Shown in pieces: positions 46,389-54,338 of a stretch of 64,000 bases of DNA. The stretch is from contig PLFD01000016.1 in NCBI GenBank assembly GCA_003136635.1, forward strand, positions 1 through 64,000, written 5' to 3'. The number at the start of each line of letters is the position of its first letter. The first letter of the stretch is position 1. Position numbers and translations under genes: made by a program. A model generated the notes under the pieces. It worked only from the letters and a program-made list of their open reading frames with translations, was not told the DNA's origin and did not search any database. Origin of the DNA: a candidate division FCPU426 bacterium. GTDB taxonomy: Bacteria; Oederibacteriota; Muellerivitia; Muellerivitales; Muellerivitaceae.

Positions 46389-46966
46389 CAAACGATGAAG
46401 TCATTAAAGCTTATGAAGAAACCCACTCTCTGCTCAAGGGGCATTTTCGATTGTCTTCCGGCCGTCACAGCGACCGTTATTTGCAATCGGCGCTAGTTCT
46501 TCAATATCCCTGGGTGGCCGAAAAACTTTGCGCCGCGCTGGCCGAACTGGTGAAACCGCTGAACCCCCAGACGATTGTTTCTCCCGCGCTGGGTGGTCTG
46601 ATTGTGGGACAGGAACTAGCCCGTGCTTTAAAGGTGAAGGCCATTTTTACCGAACGCAATAAAGAAACCGACGAGATGGAGCTGCGCCGCGGTTTCCAGG
46701 TGGAAAAAGGCGAAAAGATTTTCGCGGTGGAAGATATCATCACCACGGGTAAATCGGTTAAGGAATCCATTGAGGTCGTCCGCGGTTTAGGTGCCGAAGT
46801 GGTCGGGGTGGGATGTTTAATTGACCGCAGCGGTGGAACCAGCCATTTCGATGTTCCTGTGAAAGCTTTGTCTTCGTTGAAGGTCGAGAGCTGGGAAGAG
46901 AAAGATTGTCCGCTTTGTAAACAGGGATCGCCGGTAACCAAGCCCGGTTCCCGCGCGAAATTTTGA
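46385..46966 (+). CDS. pyrE: Orotate phosphoribosyltransferase
   Basis: Joins PRPP to orotate to give OMP for PyrF. The PRPP-binding loop FAVEDIITTGKSVKESIEV is typical, as is the N-terminal HFRLSSGRHSDRYLQSA block. The 193-residue length is normal. A CPLC (residues 178-181) near the C-terminus is unusual but occurs in several OPRTs. The ATG overlaps the pyrF stop. Confidence 0.95.
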   Translation: MTNDEVIKAYEETHSLLKGHFRLSSGRHSDRYLQSALVLQYPWVAEKLCAALAELVKPLNPQTIVSPALGGLIVGQELARALKVKAIFTERNKETDEMELRRGFQVEKGEKIFAVEDIITTGKSVKESIEVVRGLGAEVVGVGCLIDRSGGTSHFDVPVKALSSLKVESWEEKDCPLCKQGSPVTKPGSRAKF

Positions 46967-46973
46967 GGTGAAA

Positions 46974-47243
46974 ATGGCTGACTCGAAGACGATTAAAAAA
47001 CAAAACCACCAGGTTTCATTCGAAGAGTATTTTTACGCGAATTTGTATTTTTGGGGTTTGCTCATTATTGTGGCGGTCATCAGCTATTTTGTCTGCGGCG
47101 CGGTTTGGGACGATGTGACTTCGGGAACGATGGAATTTATATTCGTGATTATGGGCGGCGGTTTTACTTTTGTATCGTTCCTGGATTATTTTTATGAAAT
47201 CAAAATAGCCGCGCCCGCCGAAGAAATTTCCAAAGCTCGTTGA
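46974..47243 (+). CDS. Small two-helix membrane protein, unknown
   Basis: An 89-residue protein with two hydrophobic segments (about residues 20-42 and 54-73) and short polar ends, a hairpin in the inner membrane. No family recognised. GAGGTG lies just before ATG 46974; the GTG at 46968 is an alternative. It follows pyrE by 7 bp and is probably cotranscribed, but nothing links it to pyrimidine synthesis. Confidence 0.6.
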   Translation: MADSKTIKKQNHQVSFEEYFYANLYFWGLLIIVAVISYFVCGAVWDDVTSGTMEFIFVIMGGGFTFVSFLDYFYEIKIAAPAEEISKAR

Positions 47244-47276
47244 AAACTTTTTTACTTTCTCTACATAGGACGGTGT

Positions 47277-48302
47277 ATGAAAATTAAGTCTTTTTACTTA
47301 AGAGTTTTGGCCGGCTTTTTGGCTCTGACGATGATTTTTACACCTGGAATGATGGGAATTGTTTTGGCCCAGGACGCCGCACAGACTCCGACAGCCGCCT
47401 CAGATGATGAAATTCAAACCATTCAGCAGTTGGCTAAAGCGGGCTATCTGGGCGATAAAAAAGATTACTATCTCTCCAGTCAAACCCTGACCGAAGACGA
47501 CATTACGAACGCTATTGTTAAAGCGGATGATGAGGTGATGGCGGCGGACCTTAATCAGGTCAAGGCAGGTAACAGTTCTTTTCAAGTTTCGGATCTTCAA
47601 TCCTTGCTGGATCTGGTTAAGGATAAGTCCGCGGATATTCGGGCCAAGAAAGTCTCGGCCTGGAAGCTGGAAAATCGCCTGAATAAAATGATAGCCATTC
47701 TGTCCGGGGCCTCCTCCACACCAAGTGCCACTGAGGTTGTGTCTCCCCCTGCGGCGGTCATTCCGGTTCCGACGGATACGGCTGTTCCGGCGACGCCCAC
47801 AGCCACTCCCGTACCCGGTCCCAGCCGTCAGGAATTCAGCGATTTGAAAGACTCATTTAAGTCCCTGAACGACAAACTTTCATCTGTGCAAAATGATTTC
47901 GATAAGAAAGCCGAGGCGATTCAGGATGTCCAAAAGAATAACGCGGATATCCAGTCGACGAACGCGGACATTCAGGAGCAGTTAAAACTGGTTAAAAAGC
48001 TTTTGGACCGGGTTCAGGATGATCTGGCGAAATCGGAAGAGCGGATGGGCGGGGTAGAGAAAAAGGTTGAAGATAAAATGGTCACGGATACCGAAATGCA
48101 GCAAGAAATGACGGTTATGCACAAGGATGTCAGGGATGATACGGAAGACATCAGTGTTTTGAAGGAAGAAGTAGCGAAGCTGGATAAGACGGATGTAGGT
48201 CCTCGAAACGCGGTAGACGATTTTTTAAGCTCGAAGTGGCTTCCGGGTGCCGCTCTGGCTTTGGGGTTGACGGCTTTAACGGTTTCACTAGTCCGTAAAT
48301 AA
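47277..48302 (+). CDS. Secreted coiled-coil protein with C-terminal anchor
   Basis: A 341-residue protein: a signal peptide of about 32 residues (ending VLAQDAA), a helical domain to about residue 130, a Pro/Thr-rich linker (TDTAVPATPTATPVPG), a coiled coil from about 185 to 305 with heptad-like spacing, and a final hydrophobic segment LPGAALALGLTALTVSL ending in RK. The C-terminal hydrophobic tail with basic end could be a membrane anchor. It resembles periplasmic spacer or envelope-tether proteins. No enzyme motif is seen. Function unknown. Confidence 0.7.
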   Translation: MKIKSFYLRVLAGFLALTMIFTPGMMGIVLAQDAAQTPTAASDDEIQTIQQLAKAGYLGDKKDYYLSSQTLTEDDITNAIVKADDEVMAADLNQVKAGNSSFQVSDLQSLLDLVKDKSADIRAKKVSAWKLENRLNKMIAILSGASSTPSATEVVSPPAAVIPVPTDTAVPATPTATPVPGPSRQEFSDLKDSFKSLNDKLSSVQNDFDKKAEAIQDVQKNNADIQSTNADIQEQLKLVKKLLDRVQDDLAKSEERMGGVEKKVEDKMVTDTEMQQEMTVMHKDVRDDTEDISVLKEEVAKLDKTDVGPRNAVDDFLSSKWLPGAALALGLTALTVSLVRK

Positions 48303-48311
48303 GGAGGCGTT

Positions 48312-48971
48312 ATGTTTTTGAGTCACTATGCGGCGGGATTGGCGGCAAAAAAGTGGGCTCCCAAGATATCTTTAGGCATCCTCTTTCTGGCCGCTGTCGG
48401 GTTGGATCTGCTTTGGTCGTTTTTTCTTATCTTTGGCTGGGAAAGCGTCAGAATCATCCCGGGTATCACTAAAGTCATACCAATTGATTTTACGGATTAT
48501 TCTTTGAGCCACAGTCTGGTGATGGCATTGGCCTGGGCTGTTTTATTCGGTTTGATCTCTTTAATTCTCACCAAAAATGAAAAGATTTCTTTGGTATTAG
48601 CCGGGCTGGTTGTCAGCAACTGGCTGTTAAATATGTTATTTCATCACACGGATATGTATTTATTGCCTGCGTCGGATCCAGGGAGCGCGAAGTGGGGATT
48701 GGGGCTGTGGAACTCTACCGTTGGATCGGTCATGGTTGAATTAGTCCTTTTCGCGGCCGGGCTTTGGGTTTATCTCAAGTTCACTAAAGCGGGTGATGTG
48801 GCGGGCAAATGGGGTCTTTGGATTTTGTGCGGTACTTTAGCGGCTGTTTTCGTCCTTATTTTCAACCTTCCTATTCCCTCCAACGTGGGTTGGGTGGCTG
48901 TGGCGGGGCAAATTCAGCTCCTCTTTGTCGCCTGGGGTTTTTGGCTGGATGATCATCGGAAGTCTATTTGA
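48312..48971 (+). CDS. Polytopic membrane protein, unknown
   Basis: A 219-residue membrane protein with six or seven predicted helices. A few polar motifs lie in the membrane plane, such as FLSHYAAGLAAK at the start, DFTDYSLSHSL and FHHTDMYLLP, which recall metal-binding YdjM-like membrane hydrolases (His/Asp pairs). The similarity is by eye only. It overlaps the acetyltransferase start by 4 bp, and an AAGGAGGC ribosome site precedes the ATG. Confidence 0.6.
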   Translation: MFLSHYAAGLAAKKWAPKISLGILFLAAVGLDLLWSFFLIFGWESVRIIPGITKVIPIDFTDYSLSHSLVMALAWAVLFGLISLILTKNEKISLVLAGLVVSNWLLNMLFHHTDMYLLPASDPGSAKWGLGLWNSTVGSVMVELVLFAAGLWVYLKFTKAGDVAGKWGLWILCGTLAAVFVLIFNLPIPSNVGWVAVAGQIQLLFVAWGFWLDDHRKSI

Positions 48972-49417
48972 GGCGAACTATCCCATTCAAAATAAGGGTT
49001 TTTCAAAAAAAAGATAAGACCGCCTTACCGCTGTTATTTAAATCTTGCTTCTCCCACCAACCCTTTCTGGAAAAATGGACCTTACCAGCGGCTCAAAAAC
49101 GGGTTTCCCAAATTCTCGCTGATCCTCAGGTTGTGGGGTGGGTTGCCACGGTGTTTAGCACTCCGGTTGGATTCTCCTTTTTGCAAGTCAGGCAGGGCGC
49201 CCAAGAATCTTACGGGGAGCTTTTGGAAACCGCGGTCCACCCTTATTTTCAAAACCAGGGCATTGAACAAGCGCTTTTAAAATCCGTCCGACAATTTCAA
49301 AAGCATCAAAAGATTAAAAATGTGATGGTTTTGGCTTTTCGCGGTAAGCATGAAAAGCTTTTTAAAAGCAGTGGATGGTTGAAGTCCAAACGAAGCGTTG
49401 TTTACGTCTCGCGATAA
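48968..49417 (+). CDS. GNAT-family N-acetyltransferase
   Basis: A 149-residue acetyl-CoA-dependent transferase by pattern: ELLETAVHPYFQNQGIEQALLKSVRQF contains the V-x-P-x-(F/Y)-x-x-x-G-I-G-like acetyl-CoA loop in degenerate form (NQGIEQALL), with KSSGW near the end. Substrate unknown. The start is TTG at 48968, overlapping the stop of the membrane protein. It is the last gene before a 284-bp gap that holds the sigma-54 promoter of the PII genes. Confidence 0.65.
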   Translation: MRRTIPFKIRVFQKKDKTALPLLFKSCFSHQPFLEKWTLPAAQKRVSQILADPQVVGWVATVFSTPVGFSFLQVRQGAQESYGELLETAVHPYFQNQGIEQALLKSVRQFQKHQKIKNVMVLAFRGKHEKLFKSSGWLKSKRSVVYVSR

Positions 49418-49640
49418 TGTGTTAGTTTTGTCTTGGTTGGGGTAAGTCTAAGTACAGATTGGTTTTAACCCACTTAGGTCATTTCTACAATTTTGTAATT
49501 GTTTCTACTCTGACATTGATTTCCTCCTGACGCTTTACAAAACCTCTTTTAAAATTTCGAAAAATCAGCCAATTGCAAAGATTTTATTTTTTTAAGTCCT
49601 ATCATTTTTGGAAATTCAGACAAAATTTGATTCCTCACTT
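49418..49640. other. Non-coding region upstream of the sigma-54 promoter
   Basis: No ORF or RNA gene was recognised here. It is AT-rich and includes an inverted repeat ACAATT-N4-AATTGT (49487-49502), about 140 bp before the promoter, in the range where an NtrC-like activator could bind. The repeat is short and its role is conjecture. Confidence 0.4.
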
Positions 49641-49656
49641 TGGTACAAGACTTGCT
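49641..49656 (+). promoter_or_regulatory. Sigma-54 promoter of the PII operon
   Basis: TGGTAC-AAGAC-TTGCT: the invariant GG (49642-49643) and GC (49654-49655) are separated by 10 bases, as required for RpoN, and the flanking TTG-C pattern matches. The first position after GG departs from the consensus TGGCAC. Transcription should begin near 49667, giving a short leader to the ORF at 49702. Confidence 0.75.
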
Positions 49657-49701
49657 TTTAGATTGCCAAGCGTCAGACTTTTTTGAGGAGTTGTCGAATC
49701 C

Positions 49702-49869
49702 ATGCAACTTTTTCCTTTATTGAACATGGTGCTCATGGTCGGAAACCCCGGTAAAGCCGTTGTAGCGCTCGTTTGCCTCCCCCTGCTCCATTTTTTCACA
49801 AAAGTATGCCGAATTTGGGGATTTGAAGCTCGTAGGACTCAATTAGTTTTAAAAAGAGAAGATAAATGA
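49702..49869 (+). CDS. 55-residue membrane small protein upstream of PII genes
   Basis: An ATG at 49702 behind GAGGAG opens a 55-codon ORF with a hydrophobic N-terminal half (about residues 5-33, one helix or a hairpin with MVGNPGK in the turn) and a basic C-terminus (VCRIWGFEARRTQL then VLKREDK). The stop TGA overlaps the ATG of the first PII gene. It is the first gene under the sigma-54 promoter, which makes it likely to be coexpressed. I recognise no family. A membrane partner for PII proteins is an attractive idea but only inference. Confidence 0.55.
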   Translation: MQLFPLLNMVLMVGNPGKAVVALVCLPLLHFFTKVCRIWGFEARRTQLVLKREDK

Positions 49870-50213
49870 TCAAAGAAATTATTGCCATCATTCGGCCGGG
49901 AAAGTGGACTGAAACGTTGGTTAAATTGGAAGAAGTGGGAGTTATTGGAGTGACCCGCCAGCGGGTTTATGGCCGGGGCAAACAGAGAGGGTTGCGGTAT
50001 GGGAACGAGGATCCGACTGAAAAGGGAATCAGCTTTTTACCCAAGTGGATGGTCACGTTAGTGGTGGAGAATACCAAAATGGACGCGGTGATAGAAATCA
50101 TCCTGCAAACCAACCGAACCGGTGAGATTGGGGACGGGAAAGTATTTGTTTGCCCTGTTTTGGATTCGGTTCGAATCCGGACCAATGAGAACAGGGAACA
50201 CGCTTTACGCTGA
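49866..50213 (+). CDS. PII-family signal protein, NifI2-like
   Basis: A 115-residue PII protein that should bind 2-oxoglutarate and ATP/ADP and control a nitrogen enzyme. The beginning IKEIIAIIRPGKWTET and the C-terminal TGEIGDGKVFVCPVLDSVRIRT fit the NifI2 branch better than GlnB/GlnK: the T-loop lacks the canonical uridylylation tyrosine block of GlnB and instead reads YGRGKQRGLRYGNED. In methanogens and some bacteria NifI1-NifI2 block nitrogenase when ammonium appears. Here no nif genes are near. It starts on the stop of the 55-codon ORF. Confidence 0.8.
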   Translation: MIKEIIAIIRPGKWTETLVKLEEVGVIGVTRQRVYGRGKQRGLRYGNEDPTEKGISFLPKWMVTLVVENTKMDAVIEIILQTNRTGEIGDGKVFVCPVLDSVRIRTNENREHALR

Positions 50214-50297
50214 TAAAAGAACCGTGGTTCTGGTTTTTTTGACGGTTTATGGACGATTCAAGCGGCTTTATTAATCGAACGGTATGGGGAGAGAATT

Positions 50298-50615
50298 ATG
50301 AAAATGATCCGATGTGTAGTTCGTCCCGAAAAGGAAATTGATGTGGTGAAGAATTTGGAAAAATCGGGATTTATGGCCTTAACCAAGATGGATGTTTTGG
50401 GACGCGGCAAGCAAAAGGGAATCCGGGTTGGGTCGGCCAAGTACGACGAACTGGCCAAAACAATGCTCATGCTGGTGGTTGAAGACAAGGATTTCCCCAA
50501 AGCCATGGAAGCCTTTAAGACGGGCGCCCGGACCGGAAACCCCGGTGACGGCAAAATTTTTGTAACCGAAGTGGAAGAAGCCATTACGATTCGCACAAGG
50601 GAGAAGGCGCTTTAA
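50298..50615 (+). CDS. PII-family signal protein, NifI1-like
   Basis: A 105-residue PII protein. MKMIRCVVRPEKEIDVVKNL, GFMALTKMDVLGRGKQKGI and RTGNPGDGKIFVTEVEEAITIRT agree with the NifI1 branch, which partners NifI2 in a hetero-oligomer. The order here is NifI2-like first and NifI1-like second, the reverse of the usual nifI1-nifI2. It lies 84 bp after the first PII gene and ends the sigma-54 unit, as a terminator follows. Confidence 0.8.
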   Translation: MKMIRCVVRPEKEIDVVKNLEKSGFMALTKMDVLGRGKQKGIRVGSAKYDELAKTMLMLVVEDKDFPKAMEAFKTGARTGNPGDGKIFVTEVEEAITIRTREKAL

Positions 50616-50653
50616 CCGCGTTGGACGAAGAACAGGTGATTTTCTAACCCCCG

Positions 50654-50703
50654 GGCTTTTCCTCATCAGGAGGGTTCATTCAGGGATGAACTCGAGGAAA
50701 GCC
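50654..50703 (+). other. Nested hairpin after the PII genes
   Basis: An outer stem GGCTTTTCCTC (50654-50664) with GAGGAAAGCC (50694-50703) encloses an inner stem GTTCAT (50674-50679) with ATGAAC (50686-50691). It lies between the PII stop and the terminator and would be part of the 3' UTR. It may protect the mRNA or form a small 3' RNA. Confidence 0.5.
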
Positions 50704-50714
50704 GCCAAGAGAGA

Positions 50715-50736
50715 AGGGGCCGCCAGGCCCCTTTTT
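50715..50736 (+). terminator. Rho-independent terminator of the PII operon
   Basis: AGGGGCC (50715-50721), loop GCCA, GGCCCCT (50726-50732), followed by T residues. A stable 7-bp stem; it also lies between the PII operon and the convergent rqcH end. Confidence 0.85.
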
Positions 50737-50740
50737 CTCC

Positions 50741-52393
50741 CTAAAGCTCAATCGAAAGACTTTTTTCCTTCGTCATGCTCACCATGCCCATGGGAGCTCC
50801 CGGTATTTTTTTCACGAATTTTTTAAAGGTGTAGCTCACGTTCACCTTGGTACCGGCCTTCGCCTTGCTGTGCAGGGCGGCTTCTTTGGCGGCCAGCAGA
50901 ATCAAATCGTCGGTCACCACATTGTCCCTTTGAAGACGTCTTAAAACCACATGGGCGCCGGGTAAATCCCTGACGTGAAACCACAAATCCTCGGGTTGGG
51001 CCAGCTGGAAAGTCACATATTCATTCGCCGCGGCCGAAGTGCCGACGCAAAGCTCGAATTGTTTGCTGATTTTGTTTCTTAAAATGTTGGGGGTGGGCAC
51101 TTTTTCTTCTTTGGTTTTTTTCGGTTTAACCGGTTCTTGTTTGACGGGAAAGAGATGCTGCAGGGCTTTTTTAACTTCGTCCCTTGTCTCAAGCGAAGGC
51201 AGGCTTCGCTGGGCGGACTTTAGTTCTTCCAGTCTCTGCTGAATTTCTTTTTCTCGCTTGTCCACCATCTCCAGTCCCCGCGATCCCTTTTGGGCTTTTT
51301 TAAAGAAACGCTGGGCGTTTTGAAGCGGGGTAATGCTGGGGTCCAGGGGAATGGCGATGGGGTCGGGTCCACCGCGAACCACATCCTCTAAATCAATCTG
51401 TGTCTGGTGAAATTTAATTTTATGTAGTTGGGCCATCACCAGTTCGCCCCAATGCTGATACTGGTCGGACCGCAGGGCTTCGGCGCGGTCTTTTTTGAGT
51501 TTTTCCAAAATACGTTTTTCGTGCTTGATCGCCTTGGTGATGTTTTGTTCGAGCAGCATTTTTTCGTTTTGGCGGTGGTGATTGCGGATTTCCAGCATAA
51601 ACCAGTGCTCCAGCGCCTCGTTGGCGGTGGTAAAAACTTTGGCGTGCTCCTGCCGGGCCGGGGGACTGGGAAATATTTTGAGCGCTGGCGGCGGGCCCGG
51701 TATCAGCGTAAAGTTTTTAAAGCGGCCCTGTTCGATATCCGCCTTCGTTTTGACCCATTCGGCCGGGGCGTCTTTGCCAAAACTTTCCAGATAGGCGTTC
51801 AGTTCGATGTCCGTTCCCAAAAACTCGGTTTTGAGCCACGAACCCAAAGCGGGATAACCGGCGGTTTGCCATAAGCGCTCAAACGCTTCAGCGTCCAGAG
51901 TCCATAAATTCGGTTTGGCTGGCTGGGGAAGGGGAGCGTAAACGCTCTGAGGCAGCACCGGGCGTTCCACGTCATTTTTGTATCGAAGGGCGCTGATGAT
52001 TTGTTTTTGAGGATCGAGCAAAATGAAATTGGGGTATTTGGGAATGCCCTCGAAGACCAGGGTAAAGAGTCCTTCGGATGTTTTGAACGCGAAATGAATA
52101 ATCCGGCTTCCCGGTTCGGATTCTACCGACATCACCTGGGCGTACTCCAGATGTTTGCGCAGGGAACGGCAAAAATTGGGGGGCTTGGGCAGGGCGGACG
52201 TTTTTTCCGAGCTCATAAAAATAACCGGGTTGGACGGCATCAGCGATACCACCAGGTGGCTGTGGGAACGCTCCGGGTGGTAAAAGCTCAGCTCCACCGT
52301 TTCGTTCGACGATTGGGAAATATGGGAGAGACGGCATTGAACGAGGGTATGACTGAACTCGCGGGTCAGAATGCGAATCAAAGTTGGGGTCAA
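50741..52393 (-). CDS. rqcH: RqcH/NFACT ribosome-quality-control protein
   Basis: A 550-residue protein of the NEMF/Tae2/RqcH family, formerly labelled fibronectin-binding protein. In bacteria RqcH binds stalled 50S subunits and adds alanine tails. NFACT-N lies at about residues 1-210, the middle (residues 265-420) is a charged coiled coil, and the C-terminal NFACT-R domain shows LWFHVRDLPGAHVVLR, with a following KVNVSYTFKKFVKKIPGAPMGMV. This length is normal. It is a monocistronic minus-strand gene facing the PII operon. Confidence 0.92.
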   Translation of the reverse strand: MTPTLIRILTREFSHTLVQCRLSHISQSSNETVELSFYHPERSHSHLVVSLMPSNPVIFMSSEKTSALPKPPNFCRSLRKHLEYAQVMSVESEPGSRIIHFAFKTSEGLFTLVFEGIPKYPNFILLDPQKQIISALRYKNDVERPVLPQSVYAPLPQPAKPNLWTLDAEAFERLWQTAGYPALGSWLKTEFLGTDIELNAYLESFGKDAPAEWVKTKADIEQGRFKNFTLIPGPPPALKIFPSPPARQEHAKVFTTANEALEHWFMLEIRNHHRQNEKMLLEQNITKAIKHEKRILEKLKKDRAEALRSDQYQHWGELVMAQLHKIKFHQTQIDLEDVVRGGPDPIAIPLDPSITPLQNAQRFFKKAQKGSRGLEMVDKREKEIQQRLEELKSAQRSLPSLETRDEVKKALQHLFPVKQEPVKPKKTKEEKVPTPNILRNKISKQFELCVGTSAAANEYVTFQLAQPEDLWFHVRDLPGAHVVLRRLQRDNVVTDDLILLAAKEAALHSKAKAGTKVNVSYTFKKFVKKIPGAPMGMVSMTKEKSLSIEL

Positions 52394-52440
52394 GGATTAC
52401 TCGCGGTGAAAATTTTATTTAAAGAATTATAACAAACATC

Positions 52441-52559
52441 TTTAACCACCAAGGCACCAAGTTCACCAAGAACGACGAAAGACAAAGATATTTAATAATG
52501 TTAAAAACCAAATCTTAGATTTTGCTTTTCTTGGTGCCCTTGGTGTCTTGGTGGTTAAA
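52441..52559. repeat. Inverted repeat of two 31-bp arms, CCACCAAGG family
   Basis: The arm 52441-52471 and the reverse complement of 52529-52559 agree at 28 of 31 bases; both start TTTAACCACCAAG and consist of short CACCAAG-like units. They flank 57 bp of AT-rich non-coding sequence. This is the layout of a MITE-like or REP-type dispersed repeat. It lies in the 253-bp gap between divergently transcribed rqcH and fadD. Confidence 0.75.
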
Positions 52560-52575
52560 AGCTTCTGTTAGTGGT

Positions 52576-52604
52576 TTGACACCGTGTGAGAGGAAGCTTA
52601 CACT
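52576..52604 (+). promoter_or_regulatory. Sigma-70 promoter of fadD
   Basis: TTGACA (52576-52581), 17 bases, TACACT (52599-52604). The leader to fadD is about 36 nt. The -35 is perfect and the -10 moderate. Confidence 0.6.
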
Positions 52605-52646
52605 TAATTAGACGCTTGCTCTCATTCACAATTTCAGGGAGGGTTT

Positions 52647-54323
52647 ATGAAAGACAGGCCTTGGCTGGCGTTTTACGACCAGGGAGTGCCGAAAACTCTC
52701 GACTATCCGCAGCAAACCCTCCCCGAAATATTGGCCGATCGGGCCAAAAAATTCCCCGATAATCCCGTTTTTTATTATTTCGGCACCCGCATGAATTACG
52801 CCGAATTGAACCAGAAGGTCAATCAATTCGCAAATCTCTTAATCGAAGAAGGCATCAAGCCCGGCGACCGGGTGGCTCTTTATCTGCCCAATTGTCCCGC
52901 GGCGGTCATCGCCTATTACGCGGTTTTACGCGCCGGCGCCATTTTGACACAGCTCAACCCCCTCTATTCGGTTCGGGAAACGGCCCACCAACTCAAGGAT
53001 TCGGGCGCTCAATACGTCATTTCTCTTGACCGCTTTGTGCCGATTTTGAGACAGGTCGCCGATGAATGTCAGTTGAAAAAAGTCTGGGTGACCCGGGTGA
53101 ATGATTATTTCCCTGTTCCGCTCAAGTGGCTTTACGTTCTCAAGGCCAAGAAAGAAAAGAGCTGGGTCGCCTGGCCTAAAGAACCGCTTTATCACAGTTT
53201 TGTGGAAGAGTTGAACGAGGGATCGCCCGAGCCGGTTCAAGTTCCTCTTAATCTGGATAAAACCGCCCTGCTTCAATACACCGGCGGCACCACGGGTGTG
53301 GCCAAAGGCGTCATCATGACGCACCGTAATCTAGTGGCCAACGCCTATCAATGCAAGCTTTGGCTACCCAAACTGGAAATGGGGAACGAGGTTTTCATGA
53401 TGGCCATTCCCATTTTCCACAGCTACGGCATGACCGCCGGGATGAATTGGGCGGTGTTGATGGCCGCTTCCATGGTTCTCATTCCTAAATTTGAAGTGAT
53501 TCAGGTTTTGAAAGCGGTGGATAAATACAAAGTCTCCATTTTCCCCGGCGTTCAGGCCATTTATGTCGCCATTAATAATTATCCGGACATTCAAAAATAT
53601 AATGTTCAAAGCATTAAGGCCTGCATCTCGGGGGCCGGGCCTCTGCATCAGGAAGTGCAAAAAAAATTCGAGGCTCTTACTGGCGGCAAACTGGTGGAAG
53701 GTTACGGCTTAACCGAGGCTTCTCCCGTCACCCACTGCAACCCGGTTTATGGCACGCGAAAAATGGGCATGATAGGCCTTCCCTTTGTGGGCACGGATTC
53801 CAAGATTATGGATGTGGAGACGGGAACGAAAGAAATGCCTGTTAAAGGGATCGGCGAGCTGGTGATTAAGGGCCCGCAAGTGATGCAGGGTTATTGGAAT
53901 CACAAAGAAGAAACGGATAACGTCCTGAAGGACGGTTGGCTTTACACCGGCGACATTGGCTATATGGATGAGGACGGTTTCTTCGCCATTGTGGACCGCA
54001 AGAAGGACATGGTGAAAGTCGGCGGCGAAAACGTTTATCCGCGCGACGTGGAAGAAGTTTTGTTCCAGAACGAAAAGGTTTTGGATTGCGTGGCGGCAGG
54101 CGTGCCGGACAAGGTATTGGTGGATAAAATCAAAGCCTATATTGTTCTAAAACCCGGCCAAACCGCGACCCCCGAGGAAATTATTGAATTTTGTAAATCG
54201 CGCATGGCGAAGTATAAGGTGCCTAAAGAAGTGGAGTTCCGTACGTCACTGCCGAAAAACATGGTGGGCAAAATGCTGAGGCGTCTTTTAGTGGAAGAAG
54301 AAAAGCAAAAGATCGAAAAGTAA
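52647..54323 (+). CDS. fadD: Long-chain acyl-CoA synthetase
   Basis: Activates fatty acids to acyl-CoA with ATP. The 558-residue AMP-forming ligase shows the ATP/AMP loop YTGGTTGVAKGVIMTHRN, the linker GYGLTEASPVTHCNP, and the C-terminal DGWLYTGDIGYMDEDGF and FAIVDRKKDMVKVGGENVYP motifs with the late catalytic lysine near KNMVGKMLRR. It heads an operon with a thiolase 15 bp downstream, suggesting fatty-acid or acyl-chain metabolism. GAGGG is the ribosome site. Confidence 0.94.
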   Translation: MKDRPWLAFYDQGVPKTLDYPQQTLPEILADRAKKFPDNPVFYYFGTRMNYAELNQKVNQFANLLIEEGIKPGDRVALYLPNCPAAVIAYYAVLRAGAILTQLNPLYSVRETAHQLKDSGAQYVISLDRFVPILRQVADECQLKKVWVTRVNDYFPVPLKWLYVLKAKKEKSWVAWPKEPLYHSFVEELNEGSPEPVQVPLNLDKTALLQYTGGTTGVAKGVIMTHRNLVANAYQCKLWLPKLEMGNEVFMMAIPIFHSYGMTAGMNWAVLMAASMVLIPKFEVIQVLKAVDKYKVSIFPGVQAIYVAINNYPDIQKYNVQSIKACISGAGPLHQEVQKKFEALTGGKLVEGYGLTEASPVTHCNPVYGTRKMGMIGLPFVGTDSKIMDVETGTKEMPVKGIGELVIKGPQVMQGYWNHKEETDNVLKDGWLYTGDIGYMDEDGFFAIVDRKKDMVKVGGENVYPRDVEEVLFQNEKVLDCVAAGVPDKVLVDKIKAYIVLKPGQTATPEEIIEFCKSRMAKYKVPKEVEFRTSLPKNMVGKMLRRLLVEEEKQKIEK

Positions 54324-54338
54324 TCACGGGAGGCTTTT

